Shown: positions 1-10,829 of the stretch, one piece after another
Position numbering within the stretch: position 1 is the first letter of the stretch
Layout of the letters: each line of letters starts with the position of its first letter
Origin: Selaginella tamariscina
Taxonomy: Eukaryota > Streptophyta > Lycopodiopsida > Selaginellales > Selaginellaceae
Direction of reading: 5' to 3'
Assembly (NCBI GenBank): GCA_003024785.1
Contig: PUQB01000866.1
Coordinates: forward strand, 19,471-83,470
Length of the DNA stretch: 64,000 nucleotides
Translations under genes and position numbers: made by a program
Notes under the pieces: generated by a model
The model's database searches: none
Told to the model about the DNA's origin: nothing
What the model saw: the letters and a program-made list of their open reading frames with translations, nothing else

Positions 1-397
1 ATATATTCTGATTCTAAAAGGTTTTAATATAATATATATTTTAAACCTTAATAATATTCTCAACCATATTTCATTGTACAAAAGAACAAACTAATATGTA
101 TGATAGTTTCAACTATTATACATTAAATATATATTATTATATACATTTGTGTATATTTATGATATAAGATATATACCATAATATTAAATATTATTAAAAT
201 TCTAATTCACAAAAGTCGACATAAATAGAAGTTTCAACATTTATAATATCAAAAATATATTTAAGCGGAAGGGAATGCTTGGGCATCATCTATATATTTC
301 TTTTTTTTATCCTTGTGTGTGTGTATACATAGAGAGAGAAGATTAAAAACTGAAATTAAAGAAAACAAACATAAAACAAATTAAATGTCTTAACAAA

Positions 398-740
398 CTA
401 ATCGACCATCCAGCCATTACTTGTTGTCCTTGGGTGGGTCTGCAGGAAGGATTTGCTCACGACTCGTGAGTCTACAATGACATTCACAGCACGATGAGCA
501 CCCTTGTTCAAATAATCGAGTCCTACAATGTCATACAAAAAACATTTATATGCTTTTATATATGCATATTTATGTATAACGTACCATGGACAATACCCCT
601 CAACAAGCACTTCCAGCTTTCTGCGTTTGCAAAAGTCCACGTCCCTGATTTAAATTTCATTATAAATTCTGTAAATTCTAAATTTCAAAATCTGTCTTAC
701 CTCCACCGCCGCCTCTGCGCCCCATAGGAATTTGTGACCT
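398..740 (-). pseudogene. Gene W, unrecognised host gene, last two exons (copy A)
   Basis: Two exon-like blocks on the minus strand are shared with 10,510-10,830, 36,520-36,860 and 39,175-39,510. The upstream block (about 600-740) encodes a stretch around FCKRRKLEVLVEGYC. The last block (about 400-530) encodes GLDYLNKGAHRAVNVIVDSR. The other copies continue to a shared C-terminus (VVKQVLPADPPKGNK then stop), but copy A has lost that frame through small indels. The block just upstream is glycine-rich in the 36.5-kb copy. I do not recognise the family. The four copies place it about 130 bp from the gene V exons, and it could be the 3' part of gene V. Confidence 0.45.
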
Positions 741-869
741 TTAAAAGAAAAGATCTACAACTCTAATTAAGGTTAAAATATACTAAAACATATTTAATTT
801 TTAATATGCTTTAAGAATATGCTTATACAATTTGGAATTTAGAAAGCGTGTCTTGTGAATTGATATATT

Positions 870-1421
870 CATATTCATATGTATACATATATTACAAAAT
901 GCATATGGTATATGCCTGTGACCTACAAGTATTATGGACACACATACACATGCAGACACCAACTAGAGTCGTATACATACATACACTGTCTATATGTTTA
1001 GATGAAGAGGTGTGTGTTTGTGCAGTTTTATTACGGCGGCATATCGTCTTTTCCTCCCGCCGGTTGGGGGGCTCCAAGCTCTAGTGCTTTCAGAGGAACA
1101 GTGCAAAGTCCAAGGCCTGTAGGAAGACGATCCGAAGGTAACAGGTTTAACTTCTCATACTTTTGCTTGAGGTCCACATAGTCTCCCTGTTAGAAAACAG
1201 TAAGTACATTGCACGCACACCACGGGTATACACCTGACACAACATATAACCTATGTGTATATATGCATTCTGCCTGGTTCAAAGTGTGAGATTGCCTATC
1301 AGCTCCAAGGCACCCGACGTGGATGCATCGCACACTAGAGAAAAACACATTTTAGATAAAGTTAAACGGGAATGTTTTAGCATGTCTAGATTTAATAGCA
1401 TATACATACATACATGCATGA

Positions 1422-1464
<43 letters not shown>

Positions 1465-2060
1465 AAGATGTGGCTCAATAATGCGAGATATGTAAACATG
1501 GTTAAATGAATACATAAACTACATATATGTGTGAAGTGGTTGAGTTCATGTAAGTCCAGCACGTGTAACAATGAACTAGTGTTTTGTTCCAGAGAGAGAG
1601 ACCGTGCCAAGGCTTTTTAAGAATGTCCATGAAACTATCAAGGGAATTCTTTGGGCCTGAGTTCTATAAGCATACATCCGCATTAGTGCGTGTTTGTGTG
1701 TGTGTGATATATACACTCAAAATATCATAGGTGTGAATTATGTACGTGTATGTGCACATCCATAGAGTTATTTAAAAGCCACCTTAAGTTTCCCCACACA
1801 CTAATATAATCAGAATACACAAACATACACAGGCACAAGCTATTACGCACATACACATATATACATATGTTAATCCGACACACCCAAACACAGTCAAGAT
1901 ACACACATACCCAATCCACGCAGCTTCTTCCAACAGTCTGGGATCCTGACGATTTAAATCCACCTTTGGGGCAATCTGCCGTCGAACCGGCGTGCATTCC
2001 TCTATGGGCAGAACCCTAAAACCCGTTAATGGAAAACTCAATTTCGCCCTTAATTGCCCT
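870..2060 (-). pseudogene. Gene V, unrecognised host gene (copy A), head-to-head with the ING-like gene
   Basis: Four exon-like blocks lie on the minus strand, separated by TG/CA-rich introns. Reading 5' to 3', they lie at about 2,045-1,910, 1,690-1,540, 1,350-1,290 and 1,195-1,030. The copy at 41,560-42,800 keeps clearer frames: its first block contains GRPRRLPQGDLNRQDPRLLE and its last contains QYVDLKQKQEMYEKLNPLPS. These give the best evidence that the blocks are coding. I cannot name a family. The 5' block starts about 100 bp from the ING-like start, so the ancestral pair was probably divergent with a shared promoter. Copy A has frame-breaking indels. Confidence 0.45.
1424..1462. repeat. 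(TA)n microsatellite
   Basis: An uninterrupted TA run sits in a gene V intron. Similar TA, TG/CA and GA/CT runs recur throughout the duplicated cluster, for example 3,083-3,140 (TG then AG), 3,524-3,580 (TA), 5,630-5,657 (CA), 7,945-8,010 (TG then AG) and 43,815-43,865. They account for most short ORFs of repeated dipeptides in this part of the window. Confidence 0.9.
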
Positions 2061-2161
2061 TAGGTAACAGGCATCATTATTAATCGATATTTTTTTCATA
2101 TTTGGCTACACGGGTGTAGTTTGTACGAATACCAACTATTTAGTTTACATTTGTAAGGATT

Positions 2162-3085
2162 ATGGGCACCATTTCATTTCTGGAAGATTTTGTTGCAAAT
2201 GTTTAATATTGTACGTTACATTATCGTTTAGTATATATACGTTCGAGCTATATACACTCGTACATATGCACGCACTTATGCGCACTTTTATACTAGTTAC
2301 GAAGCTAAGAATGTTGAGCGTATTCACACATATACACATGCGTGTATGAAGATACCGTTATTTACTATTTTCCCCCTCATTATTGTAGGCACGGCATCTC
2401 TACCTGCTCACCTTCAACAGAATTATTCACTTATTCGTCAGCTCGATGAGCAACAAAGTGGTATGTATATGAATGGTCAAGTAACATGTGTCTGCATCTT
2501 ATTGCATTATATCTGTGTGTGTGTGTGTGTGTTGTTACAGTGATCCGGGTCTAGTTTTAGTTGATAACTATCCTCAATGAGACATCTATTACAGTGTAAT
2601 ACTAATACAAAATACTATAGTATATTTGTTGCTTATATGCCCTCTTCTCTCTCTCTCTCTTCCTAAGTTTAACGAACTTCGATACTGTACATAGAGCTTA
2701 TGCATGCTGTGCACAAGGCATGGAGGATATACGGCAAGTATTGAAAGCGGGTGGAGCTGCTGCAGAAGCGCTAGCGAGCAGATCTACAACCGGTATTTTA
2801 TCCATACACAAAACATGCCTGGACGTTGCAAATAAGAAGGTTGCACTTGCTGTTTCTACATACGATAAGTTTCACATATCAGATAGTCACTCACATAAAT
2901 AGGATCATATGTACGTGGACATGTGTCTATATATCAGTCGTCTTTGTGTTTGTGTTATCCTCTCGTTTTACTGATTAAGTTTTCTTTAAGGTTTGATCAC
3001 TATATACAGCGCCTGGACAAATATCTTAAGAAATTAAGGAAGAGAATGAGCAAGGTCACTCACTCACATCTCTCTAGATATTTGT

Positions 3086-3141
<56 letters not shown>

Positions 3142-3528
3142 GAGTGAAGAGTGAGAGAGAGAAAGAGAATCCTAGTGAATGAATGCAAATACATGTTTAA
3201 CATATTAAGAAAAATGTTTTATGCTTTCAGCTAAGGACTCCTTAGTGACGAGTTACAAAATGATGGTGGAGGAACAGGGTAAGCTTTTAATAGTTTCAAT
3301 AATACACGATACTCGCATTGGGCATGTCCTGTGCTTGTTAATCAATTAGCCCGTATCTAAGTTATTAATTCTTTTCTGAGAAGATGACAGGCAGACATTC
3401 CTGTTGATCACAACGAACCACGTATTGCTACTGCAAATCAAGTTTCTTTGGGGAACATGATAGCGTGTGATAATCCAGACGTAAGTTGGCACGCACACGA
3501 GAGAGAGAGAGAGAGATGGAGGGAGTAT

Positions 3529-3562
<34 letters not shown>

Positions 3563-3798
3563 ATATATTATATATATATATTGGATATGGATAATTTGGA
3601 GTCGGAAGTGCAAACTATACGTCATATCTGTATATGCATATAAATATATGCACATATAAAGATAGTATTACATCTATATACTTTTATTCCTGTGTGTGCA
3701 TTTATATCTCTAGGCAGTGTAAGATTGAGTGGTTCCATTTTGATTGTTGTGGGGAATGGTATTGTAGCGATTGCTCCTCATTAATGAAACGTCGCCGT
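2162..3798 (+). pseudogene. ING-family PHD-finger gene (copy A), decayed
   Basis: Eight exon-like blocks can be seen. Exon 1 (2,162-2,199) encodes MGTISFLEDFV. Exon 2 (2,389-2,460) encodes SLPAHLQQNYSLIRQLDEQQ, the ING N-terminal helical signature. Later blocks (about 2,668-2,792, 2,816-2,875, 2,995-3,053 and 3,231-3,278) carry the coiled region, including NKKVALAVSTYDK and QRLDKYLKKLRKRM. The block ending at 3,480 encodes [15 protein letters not shown], and 3,714-3,798 encodes CKIEWFHFDC and EWYCSDC, which are the PHD zinc ligands. ING proteins read H3K4 methylation within histone acetyltransferase or deacetylase complexes. Several exons are out of frame, and part of the PHD loop between the two final blocks is missing, so this copy is probably not functional. 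Confidence 0.75.
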
Positions 3799-4220
3799 GT
3801 ACGTATATACATGTATACGATTAAACCTTTTATTCATGACAGATTTCACGTGGTTAAAAGTTCTAATTTTGTTATGCTGGGTTTGAGCATTGTATAAGGT
3901 TTGTATGTCTGTTTATATTTTAACACTTCAAGGCTTTCGGGCTATAGCATAGATACGCGTGTGTGTGTGTGTGTGCGTGTTGTGCGTGTGTTTGAAGCTA
4001 GTTATAAACTAAGCTTGCAACTGATATAGAAGGTAATATGCATGACCACGTGTATGTATGTACATGCGTGAGTGTGTTAATGCAGAATATGTTAAAATAT
4101 TCTGTATAATAGAATCGAACTAAAAGCCATACACAAAGTTTTACACTCATGCAAGTATATATATTACACCTTAAACGAGGTTTATTCCATTTTAGAAGCC
4201 AAATCTTCCATGACACACGT

Positions 4221-4918
4221 CTATTCCCAGCTTCTTCTTTTCTTCTTCAACTGCACATAGAATGGGATTTTTGTACACTGTTGGGCTTCTTCTTGCCGAT
4301 GAGGGTGGCAGCAGTTTTGAAACTTCCACATTGCAAACCTTGAACCTGCTGCTGGACGGTGGGGAGAATTCGCATTTACCTGTACACCTCCTTCGTACAG
4401 TTTGCTACTATTAACACCTAAGCATTACCTCCTCCTACAAGTTTACTACTATTAAAACTTAAACATTAAACATTAACTCACCACAGTAGGAGGAGGATTA
4501 TCCGCTGCCGGTGTCTCAGGCAGGGGTTCATCTGGAAGTACACGCTTGATGATTTGTATAGCACTGTCATAGAGGAACAGAATCGTCTTCTCGGAAAACA
4601 ATCCGGAAGGAGCCTTCAAGTTAAACCCTACTGTAGAAATAAAAAAGATCACACAAATATGTATTATATATATGTGTGTGTGTGTGTGTTTGTTTGCTGT
4701 TCGTTCAACCGAAAATCTTTAGTTCAGAAGCGATTTACACAAAAAACCATTGACATGATACAAAAACAATTGAAAACTTTGATTTCAGCACAAATACTTC
4801 TTTAATACATAATCTAGCTATACAATCACACAAAATCACATCTAAAAACATAAATTTTATGATAGATAGAGCAATTACCCGCGAATGCATCGTCTGTGAA
4901 GCCGTCGCTCATCTCCAT
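4221..4918 (-). CDS. Gene X, small three-exon gene of unknown function
   Basis: ATG at 4,918 opens MEMSDGFTDDAFA. A GT donor follows at 4,878, and an acceptor restarts coding at 4,630 (exon 2, 4,630-4,482). Exon 2 encodes GFNLKAPSGLFSEKTILFLY and then a proline-rich tail with LPDEPLPETP. A GTGAGT donor follows. Exon 3 (4,379-4,221) keeps the phase and ends at TAG, giving about 115 residues. Other acceptors would put exon 3 in different frames, so the C-terminus is uncertain. No domain or family is recognised. It is tail-to-tail with the ING-like gene and has no visible copy in the 36-45 kb cluster. Confidence 0.45.
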
Positions 4919-4921
4919 TTC

Positions 4922-5455
4922 TTTATGGCGGGAACAAGATTATGCCAAGCCGTAGGATTTATCATTTATGCATCGTCAGATTTAATAGACGTCATCATTC
5001 TACTTTACAACGGATAGTACAACTTTATTGTTAAATTCAAATTCGTTAAGTTAATTTTTCAAAATAAAGGTGTTTTGAATTTGAATGAATTACGTTTTAA
5101 TTTTCCGTTTCGTTCAGGGTTTAGGGTTTAATAATTATAGTTTGTTATTTATTTTTAAGTTTAAGTCCAGTAATTATATATCAATAAAAAACGTAAATAA
5201 ATTTCATGTAAAATATATTAAATATATTGATATACGTATATCTACACACACATACACAACTCATATTAACATTGTATATTCTTCATAGAAAGATGTGCTT
5301 AATCCATGGGATACAGATAACAATTATTATAACATTTACATATACTACAGTTCATATACATACACATGTTTTGCATATACGTAAATACATATACATATAC
5401 GACGGAGACACATACACGTGGTACTTAATATAAATAAACTGTGAACGACTGCATC
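4922..5455. other. AT-rich intergenic stretch
   Basis: Apart from microsatellite-like TACACA runs (5,215-5,420), this stretch holds short unsupported ORFs only. I see no gene or repeat family in it. Confidence 0.5.
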
Positions 5456-5625
5456 AATGATTAATATATACACAAGCAGGAGCCTTAACAATAAGGGAGT
5501 GTGTAACAGTACCAGCAGCAATATCTCTCTCTTCTGGCCCAAAAGAGATTTCAAACTTCTCAGTCTTATGCAGCGCCTTCTCAGAGATATCAGTCTCAGA
5601 ACACAAGGCATCTCTCTCTTGCGCT

Positions 5626-5658
<33 letters not shown>

Positions 5659-5872
5659 CGCACGCAAGCACGCTCACAGACACACACATAATTGTGATGC
5701 AAGTATTATAACAGGTTACACAGCTGAATGGGGAGACCTTTTGAGGCAACCAACATAGATTGTACCAGGGGAGGATATCACAGAGCTGGAGAGGTCTAGG
5801 TTTGTAGAGCCACGGTGGCTCAAGAGTACGGAAATTGTATCTCGGTGCCCAAGTGAGCCACCCAGGGTTGTA
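5456..5872 (-). pseudogene. Gene Y, inner part (copy A), unrecognised host gene
   Basis: This stretch is the reverse complement of about 37,670-38,095 and 41,020-41,450. In those copies it continues without interruption into the gene Y 5' exon. Here the sequence is cut at 5,877 by the 1.4-kb insertion and resumes at 7,282. The 41-kb copy reads CPPYNPGWLTWAPRYSFRTL in frame across the homologous section. No family is recognised. Confidence 0.5.
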
Positions 5873-5877
5873 CGGAG

Positions 5878-7276
5878 TGTTGGAACTAAGCTGAATATAC
5901 GCGTAACCCCATAATCCGGGCAGGTGTTTGTGGCGACATTGGCTGTTCTTTGTGGCACTTGTGGTGAATGAGCAAAGCTATGTGGCAAATTCGTATGCAC
6001 TTAATTGGCTCACTGCTCGGGTTAGGCACCACCTACGGGCCTGTGCTGAATGGTCAGGACTGAAGACCTCAAATACGTGTTGTTGGTTAGGTGTCTAGAA
6101 GGAGTTATACACTTTGTTGGTTCAGGCATTTGTGTTTCGCGCTTCATTGCCTTTTACTGGTTGCAGTAGTGACATCTTTTTCAGTCGGCTTCCCGGGATT
6201 TGAGCTACTAATGGAAGTGCGGCCCCCATGTTTGAGGTGGTAAGGGTTATGGCTTGTCGTGTGTGCGTTGAACCTAGCACATCCCAAGAGTGAGTCTCCC
6301 ATGCTTGGAAACGAGTATGGTTATTTTGGTACGGTGTTGCTCCTCTTTGATGGGCATTTACTATACAATTTGCGGGGGATTTCTTTAAGATTTAATGGGT
6401 ATCTTCTAATAGGGCAACTGCAATGATAATTTTGTTTACGAAGAGGCTTGGTGTGTTTGTAATAAGTGGTCGGTCATTCTTGATTGATGTTTAATTTTGG
6501 TGGATGTGTATGTGATGCTATAGTGATTGTCATGGAACTACTTTGGGCATATGCTACAAATTGGTTGGCCTTATTTGTTTGTGTTTGTTTTTTGCTTTAG
6601 TGTGTGCTTGTGAGTTATGGTTTGGAGATTGAAGCTTGAGACAATATCCGGTGAGAGACTAAACCTGTAAAGATCTAAATCGATCACTTTCTTCTTTAGA
6701 CACTCAACGGTGCTGAATAAGAGTAGGTCTATATAAAATTTTGGATGTTTTGATGTACACTTGTATTTAGCCTCGTGAATAAACTTTTAAACTTCCTCAT
6801 AACCAGGCAGGAAGGACACTTTACGGATACTTGTGAATACTGTTTTGAAGGACAAGGAGCTAACGCAAAGGAGGTTGATATGCGGTGTATAAGTGATGAC
6901 TGGGACAGTAAGGCCTACGGGAAAAGAGTGGCAGTGAGGATGACGTGGCCGCGAACGTGGCAGATGAGAATAGCTGGCGGGGATGAGTACGTGGCGAGAT
7001 GACATGGCCGATGCATAGCTTTTGCAGCAGACCAAGGGATGAAGTGGCGGTTCACGGGGTTGAGCATGTGGCGAGATGACATGGCCAATGTACAGAATTT
7101 TGTAGCAGACTTAGAGGCAAGTAGGTAGACGGAGAGGGAACAAAAAGAAAATCAGGAAGAAATATATTTATATATGCACCTTGAATAACCAAATAATCTT
7201 CCTATATAACCCGGGCAGGTAGCTTGTAGGAGGTCCTGGGTTCAATCCCCGGCCTGTCCAGATCCGTTTTGCAACT
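5878..7276. mobile_element. 1.4-kb insertion with 5-bp target duplication, solo-LTR-like
   Basis: The paralogous sequences near 37,675 and 41,020 are continuous across this position, so they act as empty sites. The insertion is flanked by CGGAG at 5,873-5,877 and 7,277-7,281. It begins TGTTGG and its right end reads TTGCAACT, giving weak terminal inversion. A TATA-like TATATAAAA (about 6,730) and an AATAAA (about 6,778) lie inside. The 5-bp duplication and these signals suit a solo LTR, but the terminus is not a clean CA and no internal domain is present. A 70-bp block with GTGGCGAGATGACATGGCC is tandemly duplicated at about 6,975-7,110. The family is not identified. Confidence 0.6.
7213..7260 (+). 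other. tRNA-like remnant at the right end of the 1.4-kb insertion
   Basis: A 7-nt acceptor-like strand GGGCAGG (7,213-7,219) can pair with CCTGTCC (7,253-7,259), allowing one G-U pair. A T-arm with a five-pair stem encloses the loop TTCAATC, and a discriminator-like A follows. Only about 16 nt separate the acceptor strand from the T-arm, so the D-arm and anticodon arm are absent or collapsed. It is not a working tRNA. It may be a tRNA-derived segment of the inserted element or a box-B promoter. Confidence 0.35.
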
Positions 7277-7281
7277 CGGAG

Positions 7282-7870
7282 GACTCTGAGGGTTCGCACG
7301 CAGGTACGGATTGAGACCGAGGCTACAGTACTGGTATAAGCTTCTTCAGTTGAGAGGACCGGATACGAAAGAAGTTGAGAGGACCGGATACGAAGGACTC
7401 TGACCATGGCTTCAGGCATGTTCCCATAGAGATGGCCATGCACGCAGGTAACGGATTGAGACCGAGGACCGGATACGAAGGACTCTGACCATGGCTTCAG
7501 GCATGTTCCCATAGAGATGGCCATGCACGTAGGTAACGGATTGAGACCGAGGCTACAGTACTGGTATAAGCTTCTTCAGTTGAGAGGACCGGATACGAAA
7601 GAAGTTGAGAGGACCGGATACGAAGGACTCTGACCATGGCTTCAGGCATGTACCCATAGAGATGGCCATGAGGAGGAAACTTAACAGGGGTTCGAGATGA
7701 AGAGGGTTGAAAGTAGAAGGGGATGAAGATATATCTGTACGCTTCGTCGGTGTAAGGTATGTATATGCATGCATGCGTGTGTGTGTGTATCTGTGTGTAT
7801 GTGTGTGTGAGGTAGAACGTGATATAGTTATGCAATGCAGGGTTTCAGACCCAAGTTCAACTAATTATAC
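7282..7870 (-). pseudogene. Gene Y, 5' exon (copy A) with internal tandem duplication
   Basis: This is the reverse complement of 37,340-37,675 and 40,640-41,020. The 5' exon contains VRVLRIRSSQLKKL-type sequence, rich in arginine and without acidic residues. A block containing CTTCAGTTGAGAGGACCGG and GACTCTGACCATGGCTTC is repeated two to three times between 7,300 and 7,680. The copies in the 37- and 41-kb regions have it once. The repeat breaks any original frame. Confidence 0.5.
7300..7680. repeat. Tandem duplication inside the gene Y exon
   Basis: Three direct copies of a segment with GACTCTGACCATGGCTTCAG are visible, each ending GATGGCCATG. They sit near 7,386-7,434, 7,480-7,525 and 7,626-7,670. 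The flanking GAGACCGAGGCTACAGTAC and TGAGAGGACCGGATACGAA segments are also repeated. The duplication is absent from the 37.5- and 40.9-kb copies, so it arose after the cluster was duplicated. Confidence 0.75.
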
Positions 7871-7944
7871 AGGGAGACAGTTTGTGTAAACATACTGTCC
7901 TCGTACAACTTCGGTTCAAGGTACATATAGGATACAAACTAAGA

Positions 7945-7987
<43 letters not shown>

Positions 7988-8880
7988 AAAGAGAGGAGAG
8001 AGAGAGAGAGATTACTCGAATGATATATGAGAAGAAGCCTCTGTATTATATGTGTGTATGTGCTGCATGTTAAACGCACGCAAACGCACACACACACACA
8101 AAGGAAGATAAAACGCACAAGCTCTAAGCATTGATGTATGCCTCTATGGGTGGGTGTGACACTTACAAAGACTGCACAGACTAATTGAAACTAAAACATA
8201 TGTTAAACAACAAATACCAGAAACATTATTTAAATAATAAACATCTTAACAAAAAAACAAATAAATTCGTATATTATAATTCAATTATCTATCGGATAAA
8301 GAAGATTTTATAACTCCTAACACAACAGATAATCATGTTTCAGTTTATTTTTTACAAAATTCTTTAATGAATTTACTTATTTTACACAAATCATTACAAT
8401 TTGTAATTTTTAATCTGATATTTTATTTTTTTAATATAAATTTACTAGCTAAGTAGTTTATAATGCATACATTCGAGGACTCCATCTTAAAATATGTATA
8501 AACATATATGTCTTGCATATGTTATACGTCTCGTCAAATTTGTTGAGTTTTTGGTTGTAAATATCACGTGTGCGTGTGCGTGTGTTAACAGGCTATACTG
8601 CAGACTGAGCAAGTCTTCATAGTTTTGGGCAAATATGCATAGGGATGGCCATGAGAAGGAAGCTTAAAAGTATTATATGGGTTTGAGAAGCTGCAAAGTA
8701 GAACAATGAAGGTATGTACATTATATGCTTCTTCAGTCAGGTAAGCACATTATATGTACATATATATATAATAAATTTTCTATTGTACCCCTACACACAC
8801 TGCACACGTATGCGTTCTCAATCTCTCATACACAACCCAAGCTTCTTTAAATTTATCCTTGAAGTGCTGAAAATTTACAT
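7871..8880. other. Non-coding spacer of the palindrome, shared with 40,070-40,640
   Basis: The stretch holds a TG/AG microsatellite (7,945-8,010) followed by AT-rich sequence. Its reverse complement matches 40,070-40,640 and, in part, 37,100-37,330. I see no convincing gene. Confidence 0.55.
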
Positions 8881-9036
8881 TTTTGCCCTTAATATGTGTA
8901 TATGTGTGAATACGCTCACATTCTTAGCTTCGTAACTAGTATAAAAGTGCGCATAAGTGCGTGCATATGTACGAGTGTATATAGCTCGAACGTATAATAC
9001 TAAACCATAATGTAACGTATAATTTAAACACTTACT

Positions 9037-9072
9037 TGGAACAAAATCTTCCAGAAATGAAATGGTGCCCAT
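9037..9072 (-). pseudogene. ING-like gene, exon 1 only (copy B)
   Basis: The minus strand reads MGTISFLEDFVP followed by a good donor (AAGTAAGTG). The next exon is absent because arm B ends here. Copy B keeps a better donor than copy A, which suggests the exon boundary in copy A has decayed. Confidence 0.7.
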
Positions 9073-9194
9073 AATCCTTACAAATGTAAACTAAATAGTT
9101 GGTATTCGTACAAACTACACCCGTGTAGCTCAAATATGAAGAAAAATCGATAATAATGACGCTGCCTTTACCTAAGGGCAATTAAGGGCGAAAT

Positions 9195-10240
9195 TGAGTT
9201 TCCAATTAACGGGGTTTAGGGTTCTGGCCCATAGAGGAATGTACCGGTTCGACGGCAGGCCGAGAAGATTGCCCCAAGGTGGATTTAAATCGTCAGGATC
9301 CCAGACTGTTGGATGAAGCTGCGTGGATTGCAGGTATGTGTGTATCTTGACTGTGTTTGGGTGTGTCGGATTAACATATGTATATTATGTGTATGTGCGT
9401 AATAGCTTGTGCCTGTGTATGTTTGTGTATTCTGATTATATTAGTGTGTGGGGGAAACTCAGGTGGCTTTTAAATATATCTCTATGGCTGTGCAATACAC
9501 GTACATAATTCACACCTATGATATTTGAGTGTAATATCACACACACACAAACACGCACTAATGCGGATGTATGCTTATAGAACTCAGGCCCAAAGAATTC
9601 CCTTGATAGTTTCATGGACATTCTTAAAAGCCTTGGCACGGTCTCTCTCTCTGGAACAAACACTAGTTCATTGTTACACGTGCTGGACTTACATGAACTC
9701 AACCACTTCACACATATATGTAGTTTATGTATTCATTTAACCATGTTTACATATTTCTCATTATTGAGCCACATCTTTCTTTTATATATATATGCATGCA
9801 TCATGCAATGTATGTATGTATACGCATTAAAATCTAGACATGCTAAAACATTCCCGTTTAACTTTATCTAAAATGTGTTTTTCTCTAGTGTGCGATGCAT
9901 CCACGTCGGGTGCCTTGGAGCTGATAGGATCAATCTCACACTTTGAACCAGGCACAAGAGTAGTGTCAAACCAGGTGCATATATACACATAAGTTATATG
10001 CGTGTCAGGTGTATACCGTGTGTGTGCGTGCAATGTACTTACTGTTTTCTAAAACAGGGTCAAACTAGACTATGTGCAAAAGCAAGAAATGTATGAGAAG
10101 TTAAACCTGTTCCTTCGATCGTCTTCCTACAGGCCTTGGACTTTGCACTGTTCCTCTCACAGCACTAGAGCTTGGAGCCCTCCAACCGGCGGAGGAAAAG
10201 ACGATATGCCGCCGTAATAAAACTGCACAACACACACCTC
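9195..10240 (+). pseudogene. Gene V (copy B)
   Basis: This copy has the same four exon-like blocks as copy A in inverted orientation: 9,210-9,330 (with a GTATGT donor after GCGTGGATTGCAG), 9,580-9,710, 9,885-9,975 (CDASTSGALELIGS, SHFEPGTRVV) and 10,060-10,230. At least two blocks contain stops or shifted frames, so it is read as a pseudogene. The family is unrecognised. Confidence 0.45.
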
Positions 10241-10509
10241 TTCATCTCAACATATAGACAGTGTATGTATGTATACGACTCTAGTTGGTGTCTGCATGTG
10301 TATGTGTGTCCATAATACTTGTAGGTCACAGGCATATACACATATGCATTTTGTGTATATATGTATACATATGAATATGAATATATCAATACACGCTTTT
10401 CAAATTCAAGTTGTATAAGCATATTCTTAAAGCATATTAAAAATTAAGATATTCTTAGTATATTCTTAACCTTAATTAGAGTTGTAGATCTTTTCTTTTA
10501 AGGGTCACA

Positions 10510-10822
10510 AATTCCTATGGGGCGCAAGGCGGCGGTGGAGGTAAGACAGATTTTGAAATTTAGAATTACAGAATTTATAATGAAATTCAAATCAGAGACG
10601 TTCTGGACTTCTGCAAACGCAGAAACCTGGAAGTGTTGTTGAGGGTATTGTCGATGGTACGTTTGTAATTTGTTTAATTTTAATATATATAACTGTTTCT
10701 TTATGACATGTAGGACTCGATTATTTGAATAAGGGTGCTCATCGTGCTGTGAATGTCATTGTAGACTCACGAGTCGTGAAGCAAGTCCTTTCTGCAGACT
10801 CACCCAAGGACAACAAGTAATG
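10510..10822 (+). pseudogene. Gene W, last exons (copy B)
   Basis: The final block encodes GLDYLNKGAHRAVNVIVDSR followed by VVKQVLSADSPKDNK and a stop. This C-terminus agrees with the 36.8-kb copy and indicates the true end of gene W. The preceding exon is out of frame. No family is recognised. Confidence 0.45.
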
Positions 10823-10829
10823 GCTGGAT

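Larger units (their letters stand above)
1..2340. repeat. Left arm (A) of a large imperfect inverted duplication
   Basis: This arm matches the reverse complement of about 8,885-11,290. The shared order is an AT-rich outer block, then gene W exons, gene V exons, and the first exon of an ING-like gene. The two arms differ by many small indels and substitutions, so the duplication is not recent. The outer AT-rich block (1-390) matches the reverse complement of about 10,900-11,290 and also 38,700-39,110 directly. The arm may continue to the left of the window. Confidence 0.85.

Noticed and set aside
3428-3655. Minus-strand ORF rich in I/Y repeats
   Set aside because: It is a product of TA and GA microsatellites in an ING intron; no coding signal is present.
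5345-5749. 134-codon minus-strand ORF
   Set aside because: It runs through a CA microsatellite and mixes unrelated parts of gene Y; no homologous frame exists in the other copies.
7213-7260. Functional tRNA gene
   Set aside because: The D-arm and anticodon arm are missing.
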